Below, piece after piece: positions 1 through 9,355 of a stretch of DNA of 64,000 nt (position 1 is its first letter; each line of letters begins with the position of its first letter). The notes under the pieces are model-generated. The model had not been told where the DNA came from. It did not search any database and saw only the letters and a program-made list of their open reading frames with translations. Made by a program: the position numbers and the translations under genes. Origin of the DNA: Stentor roeselii (lineage: Eukaryota > Ciliophora > Heterotrichea > Heterotrichida > Stentoridae); NCBI GenBank assembly GCA_006503475.1, contig RSEH01000137.1, positions 62,001 to 126,000 of the forward strand, read 5' to 3'.

Positions 1-96
1 CCTCCAAAAAATATCCCCAAATCCCAACCTAAACCCTAAAAAATCCAAACTCCTCTCAAAACTGAAAAATCTAATAAAATCTTAAATTTTAATTCA

Positions 97-882
97 CTAC
101 CGAAGAAAAATCGACGGCGACGGAGTCCCTTCAGGCAAAGCCTCCCTCCTCAAGCTTTCCTTAGTCTGTCTGACCTGTTCCACAGCAGGAAGTCGATCTC
201 TAATAGGTCTCATTTCGACTGGTCTAGGTACAAAAAACTGTTTATTCATTTCATTATCCCGATCAGAAAAATCAAAATTAACAATTTTCGGCGACATAAA
301 CAAAAGTGGGTCTAAAATATCCCCAGGAATAACTTTCACCTGATTTTTCCCTTCTTTTTTTTTTCCTTTACATTCAGGAATTCCATTCTTTTTCGCAAGT
401 GACTTAAACCTGTTCTTTACGCTATTTTCAGTTCTTCCTTTCATTCTTTTCGCGATGTCGCTCCATCGATTACCGAATTCTTGATGAAGCTGAAAAAGTA
501 ACTCGTCTTCTTCTTCTGACCAGTTTCCTTTGATGAGGGAAGGGTCGACGTGATTGAACCAGCGCTCTCGGCAGTGTCTTCCTTGACGGACTTTTGCACC
601 GTCATGGATCATTGCGTTTAACTCTTTCGCAATGCCGCTCCAGGCTTTTGCCCCTCGGGAAGAAACGATTTTTAAAAGAATTTCGTCTTCCATTGAAGTC
701 CAACCTTGACGGTTTATTTGCTGGTCTGGAAGGACTTCGCATGTAAGAGGACGAAGAAGTGGCTTGAAGTCGTTTTCGATGTAGTTTGCTACGCACGGGA
801 CTAACCAGATGTCACCCTCGATGTGGAACTGCTGGTTTATTGAGTCTTTTAGTTGCTCTCGAAGATAGGTGCCTATGTCCAT
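97..882 (-). CDS. R2R3 MYB-type DNA-binding protein
   Basis: A 261-residue protein with two tandem MYB/SANT repeats. The first starts near residue 61 (W-T-S-M-E-D-E) and is longer than usual, with a loop before R-H-C-R-E-R-W. The second follows directly (G-N-W-S-E-E-E-D, then F-G-N-R-W-S-D-I-A-K and R-T-E-N-S-V-K-N-R-F). The spaced tryptophans and acidic starts are the hallmarks of MYB helix-turn-helix repeats, and N-R-F after the third helix fits a DNA-recognition helix. It probably acts in the nucleus as a sequence-specific transcription factor; the target is unknown. A lysine-rich stretch after the second repeat could be a nuclear localisation signal. A second two-repeat MYB gene lies at 4672-5349, but the two differ enough that this is not a recent tandem copy. 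Single exon, TAG stop. Confidence 0.9.
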   Translation of the reverse strand: MDIGTYLREQLKDSINQQFHIEGDIWLVPCVANYIENDFKPLLRPLTCEVLPDQQINRQGWTSMEDEILLKIVSSRGAKAWSGIAKELNAMIHDGAKVRQGRHCRERWFNHVDPSLIKGNWSEEEDELLFQLHQEFGNRWSDIAKRMKGRTENSVKNRFKSLAKKNGIPECKGKKKEGKNQVKVIPGDILDPLLFMSPKIVNFDFSDRDNEMNKQFFVPRPVEMRPIRDRLPAVEQVRQTKESLRREALPEGTPSPSIFLR

Positions 883-1320
883 AGATTTATTTGAGGTTAA
901 TATTTAAAGTTTTGTGATTCGGTTGGGATTTTTACCGATTTTTGAGATAATTAATATTTAGAACTTGGAATGCTGGAAATATGAATTTTGAATATGGAAG
1001 AAGTGATCAACAAAAAAACTTTCCCAAAAAAATACAAATTTTACCTTTTTTTACACTAGAAAATATTCTAGAACATAAATGAACTTCAAAGGGTAGTCAT
1101 AAAATAAATTCCATCAAACCTATGCCTGAGTGATAATTATTTTCAGAAAAATATTCAAATATACAACCATTTCTCTAAAATACTCAAAATTTTAGATTAT
1201 TTGATGAAACTTCTGAATAAACATAATCCAATATATCAAATATATATATCCTTTTCCAGCAAATTCTTGCAAGAATATCTTCAACTAATAAAACATCCTC
1301 AAATATATCATAAAACAAAA

Positions 1321-1566
1321 ATGGAACGAAAAGTCAATTCAACAAAGCAATCTCCAGGCGGGAATTCATTTGTTAATCTTGGCTGGCAAGAGAAAAGTGA
1401 AGCACCCCAGCCTGTCCCTGAATCATCCTCATCCGATTTTCAAAGCCGTTTATCCCAAATCCTAAAAAACGAGGAAAAGCGAAAGATCCTAACAAAAAAA
1501 GAAGTAAAAACCTCAGTTAAAGTAAACAAGCCTCCAGGAGGTTCAAACAACTTTTTCTTCGGTTAA
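1321..1566 (+). CDS. Jupiter/HN1-like small protein with two PGG motifs
   Basis: An 81-residue protein starting at M-E-R-K-V-N. It carries two copies of a P-G-G-x-S/N-x(2-4)-G motif, one near the N terminus (S-P-G-G-N-S-F-V-N-L-G) and one at the very C terminus (P-P-G-G-S-N-N-F-F-F-G). Paired P-P-G-G...S...G motifs are typical of the Jupiter/HN1 (JPT) family of small microtubule-associated proteins, which are otherwise disordered. Homology beyond these motifs cannot be judged by eye, so the family call is tentative. The frame stays open upstream to an ATG at 1204, but that stretch is AT-rich low-complexity sequence, so I chose the ATG at 1321. The stop codon is only 9 bp from the stop of the convergent gene at 1576. 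Confidence 0.6.
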   Translation: MERKVNSTKQSPGGNSFVNLGWQEKSEAPQPVPESSSSDFQSRLSQILKNEEKRKILTKKEVKTSVKVNKPPGGSNNFFFG

Positions 1567-1575
1567 TAGCATAAT

Positions 1576-2121
1576 CTAATTAATCTCAGAATAAAACTCG
1601 CAATCTTTACAAAAAACAACGATTTTGTCGATATGATTAAAAGTGAAAGGAATATTCTTGCAAATGACTTGATGATCGATGTATTTATTCCTAATCATTT
1701 GAATCAAGTTGACACTATTCAAGACTACAGCCTGAGAAGTGATTTTAAAGAAGCAATTCGCGAAAGAACAATAAAAGTTGACATCGTCATTTGTTTTTAT
1801 CATCCCGGGGCACACCAGCGTCGGACATTGCAACACGAAAGCCTCGTAATTAAAACAAGGGTCAGGAAAATCATCGAAATAATCTTCAGGGTCGTCGTTT
1901 TCTTCGTTGTTTGTTGACAAGTTGATTAAATCGTTCACGTCTATTTCATCGTAATAACCCTCGTTTCGAAGGTGAATGTATTTGAAGTACTCACTGTCTT
2001 CTAAGTAACGCTGGATTGAATAACGCTCTAAACGCTTTTTACGACGATTTGATTGTTTTTCTAAAAGAATCTGGGAATGGAGAATTGAAGGGTTGAAACT
2101 CTCTGGCTTTTCCCGCGACAT
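1576..2121 (-). CDS. RPA-interacting protein (RPAIN)-like zinc-finger protein
   Basis: A 181-residue protein with a basic N-terminal region (R-R-K-K-R-L-E-R) and a cysteine-rich C-terminal domain. The domain has C-P-x3-C, then Y-C-S-x3-C-F, a helical L-x-L-I-Q-M-I segment, H-x3-C, P-F-x-F, and a final F-C-K-D-C. This order matches the C-terminal zinc-binding domain of RPA-interacting proteins, which help bring replication protein A into the nucleus. The N-terminal region is poorly conserved, so the assignment rests on the C-terminal pattern. Convergent with the Jupiter-like gene (9 bp between stops) and divergent from the gene at 2320. An unrelated protein with a similar treble-clef finger remains possible. 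Confidence 0.5.
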   Translation of the reverse strand: MSREKPESFNPSILHSQILLEKQSNRRKKRLERYSIQRYLEDSEYFKYIHLRNEGYYDEIDVNDLINLSTNNEENDDPEDYFDDFPDPCFNYEAFVLQCPTLVCPGMIKTNDDVNFYCSFANCFFKITSQAVVLNSVNLIQMIRNKYIDHQVICKNIPFTFNHIDKIVVFCKDCEFYSEIN

Positions 2122-2319
2122 GTTTGGATTTTATTAGATTGCAGTGGATTATAAGATTTTGTTTTTTGGGAATTTTTAGATTCTTGGGTTTTTAATGATT
2201 TTTTCAGAATAATGATATGAATAGAAACAGTTGAATTGAGTTATAAATTATGACTTCATATCTGCAAAATTTACTTCTTGCAGATTATCATTAAAACTCC
2301 AAAACTATTACAACAATAA

Positions 2320-3177
2320 ATGATAAATAATGGTAAGACTTCTCCGCAACTAACCGAAAAAGCCTACCTCTACACCATGACTCACGACAATACCTGGAAC
2401 AATCCAAGCCTAGCCTCCTCGAAAATATCGAAATACTATCACGACATCCAAAAGCGATTTCTATCAAGTTCCCAAGGTCCATCAACCCAAAGAAAACTTC
2501 AACGCGAAGAAGAAGAAAGAAAGAAAAAGCACGAACTAGCGAAGCACAAGAAATCAGCGAAGCACCGTCTTCACACTCGTAAAAACGAGAGAACCGAGGT
2601 AAGATCTCCTCAGCTGGAAGAGTACTGCCGACATTCAACCGGCTCGCCGTTGCCCAGGATTTCTCAAATTCGAGTTTCAAGCCAATTGAGTTACAATGTT
2701 TGTGATGCAGCGAAAGACTACCATAAATACGAGCGACTTCCTCAACCAGCGCATAAAATGGTCTTTACTCCAAAAATCGCTTCTCTTGAAGCTTGCTCTA
2801 TTGTCAATATCATGCAAAAAACTCAGGCACTTAATCAGGAAGAGGAATGGAAAAAAGAAAAAATTAAGATTGAAGCTTGGAAACAGAGAGAAAAAATGAT
2901 TGTTAGTCATCAGAGGAATGAGATTAGGTCTGGGATCAAAAAAGTTAGGGTGCCTGGAGAGTCTTTTGAGGTTGGTGGCTTTGGGTTCGAAAGAAAATAT
3001 AAAGCGAGTCGACTTGTTGAAAGACTTTCACAGCCCAAGTCTCGTGAGTTGTTTGGGTACGGAAAGAGTGATTTAAGAGGAGTTGTTAATACTAGTCCAA
3101 AAGTTGATGAAAGTTTTGTAAGTGCTGAAAGTTCAGTGTTGTGGGCTAGTGAGTTGTCGAGAAGAAGGTCTGCTTAG
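2320..3177 (+). CDS. basic charged protein of unknown function
   Basis: A 285-residue protein I do not recognise. It has a strongly charged central stretch (R-E-E-E-E-R-K-K-K-H) likely to form a short helix or coiled coil, a second charged helix around residues 170-195, and a serine-rich C terminus (V-S-A-E-S-S-V). There is no signal peptide, membrane segment or cysteine cluster. The coding strand is rich in A/C at the 5' end and in G/T at the 3' end, like other genes here, which supports a real gene. The stop is 7 bp from the stop of the convergent gene at 3185. It could be a cytoskeleton-associated protein, but nothing specific shows this. Confidence 0.7.
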   Translation: MINNGKTSPQLTEKAYLYTMTHDNTWNNPSLASSKISKYYHDIQKRFLSSSQGPSTQRKLQREEEERKKKHELAKHKKSAKHRLHTRKNERTEVRSPQLEEYCRHSTGSPLPRISQIRVSSQLSYNVCDAAKDYHKYERLPQPAHKMVFTPKIASLEACSIVNIMQKTQALNQEEEWKKEKIKIEAWKQREKMIVSHQRNEIRSGIKKVRVPGESFEVGGFGFERKYKASRLVERLSQPKSRELFGYGKSDLRGVVNTSPKVDESFVSAESSVLWASELSRRRSA

Positions 3178-3184
3178 GATAAAA

Positions 3185-3541
3185 TTAGAATAAATCTTCA
3201 TAAAGTTTGTCTGAATATTCTTTAATGTTCCCGTAGGCTTGTTCTTGAAAGTGAATAATGCACTCCTTCAATTTTTCGCCTTGAGTTTTCTCCTGACACT
3301 GAGCAATCTGTTTTTCTAAAGTACTCCTAACTATTTGACTATATTCCGTAAGTTGATCATTAGTTCTTTTACATCTTGAAATGCATTTGTTCAAGAACTC
3401 AGGACCATATTGAAAGTGATGTTCACTCCTAATACAACTTCCTTGGCATTGGCCAGAATAAGACCTACACGCGTTTTCAATTTGAGGATTTTTGAAGACA
3501 TAGTCAACAAATTTATCCATTATAAAGTCCACAAAGCTCAC
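3185..3541 (-). CDS. small protein with twin CX3C motifs
   Basis: A 118-residue protein with two CX3C motifs in its first half, C-Q-G-S-C and C-I-S-R-C, separated by 17 residues, plus further single cysteines (A-C-R, Q-C-Q, E-C-I). The rest is predicted helical and charged. Twin CX3C helical hairpins are known from small TIM chaperones and related proteins of the mitochondrial intermembrane space, which are imported and oxidised by Mia40. That is a possible home, but overall similarity to small TIMs or to the FAM136 family is not convincing by eye. No signal peptide. Convergent with the gene ending at 3177. Confidence 0.55.
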   Translation of the reverse strand: MSFVDFIMDKFVDYVFKNPQIENACRSYSGQCQGSCIRSEHHFQYGPEFLNKCISRCKRTNDQLTEYSQIVRSTLEKQIAQCQEKTQGEKLKECIIHFQEQAYGNIKEYSDKLYEDLF

Positions 3542-4671
3542 ACTATCTAAATATTTATTGAGGGATTGATAATTTTAATGCATTGAAGAATATTTAATAT
3601 GTTGAAGAGAAGTAGAATAATCATCCTCTTATCAAGCAACTCTCAACGATAATAGAAGAGATTTTTTAGTTTATTTGATTCTTTTGTGGGAATATTAGTT
3701 TTTAGTAATTAGGAGAAACAATAAAACTGCGAAATAATCATTTGAAAACATTGCAGGTCATAATCGATTTGAGAACATTGAAAACTGTTTGAGAAAAGTC
3801 TGGTCGTTATTTTTTTATGATCTGCTATGATGCTTTAGTAACTCACTTTATCATAATAATTTTCATTTTTAATTGTTTGGTGAATAAGACAAACATTATT
3901 TATTAATAACTATTCAAGTTAGTAATACATCAGTTGAATATATATCCAATTAATTAATCAATATGCACTTAAAGAAGTTTAATCTAGAATCGATAATAAT
4001 ATTTCTCTTTAATATTGAGTGATGATCATAGAGAAATATTCACTTTCCCATTATAGCCTAAGCTTAATTTACCAATAAATAGAAAATACTTTTGTTTAAT
4101 CATTATGAGATTTAAATAAACTAGTTTTATACAAAATTGTAAATTTTAGAATATTTATTTGAGAATAATCAAGAATCGGAATAAATTCATTACATATTAA
4201 ATCACCAATAGATTATTAAAAAATATAATTAACTCTCCTTCAAGATAAAAATTATCTTCTATAAATATAATAATGTTTCAAGAATAATACAAATATTCAA
4301 ACTATTTAATTAATCAAACAAGAAAATAACTAAAATCTCAAGATATCTCTGCCATAATGCAATAGCAGTGAATTTCTATAGAAGTTTAGAGAATTTATCA
4401 ATTATTATTCCAGGAGTTATAAAATCCCTAAGTGGTATACCATTATGAATAAAGTTAGTTTTCTATAAATAATGAAAATATTTAGAAAATATCATGAATG
4501 GTTAAATAAGTAAATCAATCAAAGTTCAAAATTCAAAATAAAACATTCACCAATAGATTATTAAAACTTTTAAGTATTGAAATAACCTATATACATTTAA
4601 TACTGCAATTAAAGAATATCCAAATCCTCATAAACATAAAATAATAACTGCAAATTATAACTATAAACGAA
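3542..4671. other. AT-rich intergenic region, no gene seen
   Basis: About 1.1 kb of very AT-rich sequence between two minus-strand genes. I see no frame with protein-like composition, no tRNA-like segment and no tandem repeat. It may contain the promoter of the small CX3C gene and the 3' end of the MYB gene at 4672. Confidence 0.6.
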
Positions 4672-5349
4672 TTAAGAAAGCAGATTCTGCGAGTCATACA
4701 AGTCACTCTCAAGTCTTTCAATCTGATCCAAAGTTTCCTTCATAACAACCTGCAATTCATCCACTCTTTTATTAAGCAAATTTAAATACTCTTCCTTTCC
4801 TTCAGCCAAAGCAACATCAATATCCATGCTCGACCCATTTTCATGTCGAGTAGGATTAAGTGCTTCCTGCAATTGAATTAATTCATGTTGATTAAGACTC
4901 GGCAAGACTGAAGTATTGAATCTTTTTTTAATGTCTTGTTCACTTCTTCCTTTCAAGTACTTTGCAAGTCTTTCCCAATTGTACCCGAATTCCAATACAA
5001 AGGTCTTCAAGACAATGTCTTCTTCATCAGTCCAACTTGTTTTTTTAAGACTTGGGTCAAGCTTGTTCTTCCATCGACTTGAAAGCTGAGCTGGTGACTT
5101 GTCTGGAAACTTTTCAGATACTCGTTCCCAGTCTTGTTTGTATTTTGATGCGAGTTTTATTAGTTTCAGGTCGTCTTCTTTGGACCAGTAGTGAGTGATT
5201 CGACGCTCTTTTGTGTAGGATGAGACTCGGGGCTGGGATGATACGGATTTTGAGTCTTTTCCTAAACAGCACATCCCGCAGAAGGACCAGGACTGTTCAG
5301 CAGGTTTCCAATAAGATTCAGAGGTCTTGATCACGTCTTGCCAGTTCAT
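4672..5349 (-). CDS. two-repeat MYB-type protein with C-terminal coiled coil
   Basis: A 225-residue protein. Two MYB/SANT repeats lie at about residues 54-150: the first begins Y-W-S-K-E-D-D and ends S-S-R-W-K-N-K-L, the second begins S-W-T-D-E-E-D and ends D-I-K-K-R-F-N. The C-terminal 40 residues have leucine/valine heptads (L-x6-V-x3-L pattern, then I-E-R-L-E-S-D-L) that predict a coiled coil, so it may dimerise. A short cysteine-containing segment (F-C-G-M-C-C-L) precedes the repeats. Likely a nuclear DNA-binding factor. Its start codon lies only 45 bp from the start of the divergent gene at 5395, so the two probably share a promoter. Confidence 0.88.
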   Translation of the reverse strand: MNWQDVIKTSESYWKPAEQSWSFCGMCCLGKDSKSVSSQPRVSSYTKERRITHYWSKEDDLKLIKLASKYKQDWERVSEKFPDKSPAQLSSRWKNKLDPSLKKTSWTDEEDIVLKTFVLEFGYNWERLAKYLKGRSEQDIKKRFNTSVLPSLNQHELIQLQEALNPTRHENGSSMDIDVALAEGKEEYLNLLNKRVDELQVVMKETLDQIERLESDLYDSQNLLS

Positions 5350-5394
5350 ATTATTATGTTGAATGTTAATTAGTGATTAAATAGATAGTATATA

Positions 5395-6393
5395 ATGAAT
5401 AGTGAAAGTGTCCAATGCGATTTCATGAAAAAGCACTTCCCTTCAATTTTTATCGACAATCACTTCAAAGCTGAATTCGGAAGGGTTTATCGCTTTACCC
5501 GAAATGAAAAAGAATTCGATCTTTACATTGAAGGAGATTTTCCCAGGACTCCTCCGAGGTTGTATCATGTCGGAGCTAAGAATCCGGGAGAGGATCTGAT
5601 AGAAGCCGCTTTGAAAGCTCCTTGGTCACAAGATTTAAGTCTAGATCAGTTGTCTTCTTGTGAAATACCTTTGAATGGGCATTACCGCATTGGAAGCACT
5701 TTTCCTTTTTATCTTTTTACAGCTTTTCCGTCTTTTTCAGTGAGGGCTCTTAATCCTTCGACGCTTAGACCCTGGCAAGACCTGAAGCTTGTTTTGACTG
5801 ATTCTCACTTGTTTCAAGTCGCTGAAAACAAGCATTCAGGTTATTTAGTCGCCTACGGTACTTTAAAATCCTTGAAATTCCTAAAAACCATTCCATCAGT
5901 TCAAGGTTTTTCCATAACCTGGCGAGGTGCAATTGACTACGTTCAATTATTTTCAGGAAATTCTTTAGAAATCATAGAAAAGCTTATAAATGCCTTGACA
6001 TTGTTAGGAGTGCGTCACAATAAAAGTAAAATCTTGAGAAAAACAATAAAAGAAGAAGACGTTGGTCCAGATTCGATAAAAAAGATAAAAATTTCTGAAA
6101 TTGAAGCAGAAATCATTGAAACTGAACTTGACCTCGAAGCTGGCTTAAGCAAGGAAAAGATTAACTTGGCAATTGATCTTTATCAGAAGGCGATTGAGTA
6201 CTACTCTGCACTGGGAGATGATAAGTTTATTAACTACTTCAAGAAAATGAGGGACTTGATGGCTGACGGCGAGGTTTTGAAAGTTTTGAATGAGGAAAAA
6301 ATGGTTGTTGTTAAGGTTGATGATACTATTGTTAGTGAATTTGAATCACAGGAAATTTGGCCTGAACAATTAGAAATTAAGAGTAGTTTGTAA
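5395..6393 (+). CDS. protein of unknown function, possible UBC/RWD-like and PH-like regions
   Basis: A 332-residue soluble protein. Residues 1-60 end in a F-P-R-T-P-P segment that recalls the P-x-P-P turn of ubiquitin-conjugating-like (UBC/RWD) folds. Residues 115-205 alternate beta-like segments and end in a long amphipathic helix (S-L-E-I-I-E-K-L-I-N-A-L), which would suit a PH-like fold. The C-terminal part has a TPR- or MIT-like helical hairpin (L-A-I-D-L-Y-Q-K-A-I-E-Y-Y). All three are fold impressions, not motif matches, so I give no name. Divergent from the MYB gene at 4672 with 45 bp between start codons. Confidence 0.75.
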   Translation: MNSESVQCDFMKKHFPSIFIDNHFKAEFGRVYRFTRNEKEFDLYIEGDFPRTPPRLYHVGAKNPGEDLIEAALKAPWSQDLSLDQLSSCEIPLNGHYRIGSTFPFYLFTAFPSFSVRALNPSTLRPWQDLKLVLTDSHLFQVAENKHSGYLVAYGTLKSLKFLKTIPSVQGFSITWRGAIDYVQLFSGNSLEIIEKLINALTLLGVRHNKSKILRKTIKEEDVGPDSIKKIKISEIEAEIIETELDLEAGLSKEKINLAIDLYQKAIEYYSALGDDKFINYFKKMRDLMADGEVLKVLNEEKMVVVKVDDTIVSEFESQEIWPEQLEIKSSL

Positions 6394-6648
6394 GGTTTTC
6401 TTTTATTTGAAGAGGATGAGGTTTGGAGAATTTTAGTAGAAGGGGATTGGGTTTAGAGGGTTATGGATTTTTTTGGGTGGTTGTTTAGGTGGATATGATT
6501 TTAGTGAGTTTTATTATTAGAAATTTTGTTTGGTTATGAGAGTTTTCACTGAGATTTAGTTATTAGATAGTTTTATAATATATCAAATAATAACTGAAAA
6601 TTAAATTCATCGAAAATCGACGATTTTTAACTCTAAATCAAAAAAATC

Positions 6649-7895
6649 TTAAATGCTATAAACTTTCATAACCTGCTTTAGCTCACCATTTATCCATTCT
6701 CCATATATCCTAAAATCTTGAAGAAAAAGTCTTCCTTGACCATGAAACAAGTCATCTTTCCAGTACCCTTTGTAAAGTATTTTCCCGTTTGTGAAAAATG
6801 TTCCTAGACCTTCTCTTTTACTACTGTTTAAGTTTCCGACATAATAATTTCCGTTTTCATAGCAAACCCTTCCAAAACCATGAGATAGTCTATGATTATT
6901 AACCTCTCTGAATATATCATCATCATTATATTTCTTGAAACTTGTTGAATAAGATTTCAAGTTTAACGATTCAAATAATAATTTTTCATATGATATCCAA
7001 CTAACTCTTTCAATGTTCACTATTTTAAGCATTTTCTTTTTAGGACTCTGTTCAAAAAACATTGTAAAATATTTTTCATTCAATTCAGCAGCTCTTGTAA
7101 ATTTCATAATTAATTCATTCATTTCAGGAATATGACAATAAGATCCTCTAGGAATAAAAATATATATTTCTGTATACCATTCTATCAAAAATTTATCTTT
7201 TTTGAACTTCAGCCTTGAATTCCTCAAAATAAACATTAAAAAGTCCTTCTTTACAGTTATTAACGAAATTTCCCTTATATTTTAAATTAATATGCAACAA
7301 TTTTTCCTTTCCAAAGCCATTAAGTCTATCATCAAAATCAAAGTTTCCTTTCAAAATCTGAATCTTAAACCTCGGCTTCCCTGAAAACCTGTAAAATCAA
7401 AAATTCCTACTTTAGTAATTTGATTTTTAATAAAAATTCCATATCCCAATGGAAAATTTTGATAAGTTTCTCCATAAAAAGTGCAGGAAGAAGATAAACT
7501 GATTTTTTTTACATTTTCCAATTTTTTATTAACAACTTTTTCACAAAAATCGTAAATCATTGAAATTTTCAAGACTGAATACCAACTTTTGCAAGAATCA
7601 TCGAAAACTTCTATGAAAATTGAATCAGTTTGGATGAATTTATATGGAAAGTGAATAGAAAGTAATTGTTTTTCAGTATGGATTCTAGAAATTAAACCTT
7701 TTTTGAATGTGACTTGGACTGATTCTGTTGGAGTTGTCAGAAAAATTTTACCTTAGGGACGGCCTTGGACCCAATATCCTTGGATGATGTGGCCTGTGGG
7801 GAAAGTTTTAGAAGCCTGGCCGTTTAGAGTTTTCAGAGGGTTTTCAAGAGATTTGTTTGAACTAACATAGAATGAATGATAATTTTCTAAATCAT
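6649..7895 (-). pseudogene. decayed MORN-family gene copy
   Basis: A broken copy of the MORN-repeat family found intact downstream. Nearly the whole length can be followed: the G-H-I-I-Q-G-Y-W-V-Q-G-R-P block, the F-P-Y-K-F block, V-N-K-K-L-E-N-V-K-K, the C-H-I-P-E-M block and the C-terminal K-G-Y-W-K-D-D repeats ending at 6649. At least four lesions are visible. There is no in-frame ATG at the 5' end. A stop codon at 7753-7755 stands where relatives have the glutamate of G-R-P-E-G-K. The frame changes near 7385. Near 7205 there is a deletion of about 15 residues with another frame change. The surviving residues are still close to the family consensus, so inactivation is not very old. Confidence 0.85.
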
Positions 7896-8212
7896 GATTG
7901 TTTACTACTTTGAATGATAAATTGCATAATATTATAAAGCTTATTTAAAATCATTAGTATTCTCGGTTTAAAAATAAACTGGTAAAGCACATGTTCGTAT
8001 TTATCCTCTAAATAATTAAATTTCTTTTATATATCTAAATCATCAAAATTTTAGCCTGTTTAACTACAAAATTTCTTGATCTTTTGTTTATTATATTTTA
8101 AATTACTTCATATACTTAAAAACCTAATATGCTGCTTATCTCAGTCTTGAAAAACTTGAATAGGTTTACTTAAGTTTATAAGCCATTAGCAATTTTAGAT
8201 TCAAACATATAA
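7896..8212. other. AT-rich intergenic region
   Basis: About 315 bp between the 5' end of the decayed MORN copy and the start of the coiled-coil gene, which face away from each other. AT-rich with no recognisable element; it probably contains the promoter of the plus-strand gene. Confidence 0.5.
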
Positions 8213-9355
8213 ATGTCATTAGAAGAGAAGAAGCTACTTGTTTTTTGGACTAAACAAATAACCTATGAAGAAAATATTCAATTGGATGCCAGTTTCGCTA
8301 CTTTCTCTTTGAATAGTATTGAATCATGCCAATCAGGTGAATTTTTTTTAAGAATATTGATGAGATTGTAAGAAAGATATAGAAAACCCGATTATTTTTT
8401 CATGCCCATCTCTTGCCCATTATCTGAGAGTCTATTCAACCAAATCAAGAACTATTTGAAATTATTTTCAATTTCTCAGAAATCTTTCATTTCAAGTCTG
8501 AAGCAAACTTTCAAACACGAAAATTCTAAATGGGAACTACTTGAACTAATTTTTTTCATTTGGTCCATCTCAAATCCAAATCAATTCAAAAGCTTTATAA
8601 TGCGAATTGAGCTTTACCAAGAAGCCTTCACCCTTATTTTAGAACTAACCTTAAAAATCATTCAAAGAATTTTAGGGAAAATCGATCTTCAAGGTTCAAA
8701 ATTAATCGAAAACCCTTTCAAGACAGTTTTTTCCACTTTTAAGCAGAAAAACTTTGAAGATTTGATTATTGAAACAGTCTCTCAAAAGAAGATCATTCAT
8801 GAATATCTGGAAAAAAACAAAATTTTAAAAAATCAGCTGAAAACTATTAAAGATGAGGAATTTTTCAATGAAAACAATGAAACAACTGCATTAAAACTTA
8901 ACAAAATCTACCATCTTGAGAAGATTTTAAATAAAAATGACCTTTTTTTATTTGAAAAAAACAGAGAAATCGTATTTTTAAAGAAAAACAGGGAAAAATT
9001 GTTGCAAGAAGCTGAAGAATCTCAGCTAAAAATAATTCAGATAAAAAATAAGATGAGGATTTTTGGAGAAAATAGAAAAAAAGCAAAAAATGTTGAAATT
9101 TTTGAAGAAAAAATAAGGAAATGTAAAAATGATATACAGAGAGTAAGACAAGAAATTGAATTAAATAGGGAAAATAGTCAATCAAATCAAAAGAGGAATA
9201 AAGAAATTACTCATCTTGAGAAAAAATTTGAGATGGAAAAGTTAGAAAATTCAATTTTAACTCTTAAGATAGCTGAAATGACAAGAAAGTATGAAAGTCT
9301 TCATGTTTTGCATTGTGAAAACCTAAGTGAGATTGAACTAGTGAAAAAGTTCTAG
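8213..9355 (+). CDS. two-exon coiled-coil protein, possibly Hook-like
   Basis: Join of 8213-8367 and 8383-9355, giving 375 residues. The first exon starts M-S-L-E-E-K-K-L and would stop at once after residue 52 if the 15-nt intron (gtaagaaagatatag) were retained. Removing it joins M-R-L directly to K-P-D-Y-F-F-M in frame. The N-terminal ~160 residues are helical and hydrophobic (W-T-K-Q, then L-R-I-L-M-R-L-K-P-D-Y-F and a later L-I-L-E-L-T-L-K-I-I). This faintly recalls the calponin-homology-like domain of Hook/CCDC88 dynein adaptors. Residues ~185-375 are a long charged coiled coil (K/E/N-rich). The Hook link is a guess from layout only. The gene lies in the MORN cluster on the opposite strand. 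Confidence 0.72.
8368..8382 (+). other. 15-nt intron
   Basis: GT...AG intron gtaagaaagatatag. It has an in-frame stop at its start if retained, and its removal restores an open frame into the downstream coiled-coil reading frame. The size matches heterotrich introns. Confidence 0.85.

Noticed and set aside
1-96. Telomere-like string with aaaccctaaa at the window start
   Set aside because: Only one accctaa occurs; it is an A/C-rich flank, not a telomere array.
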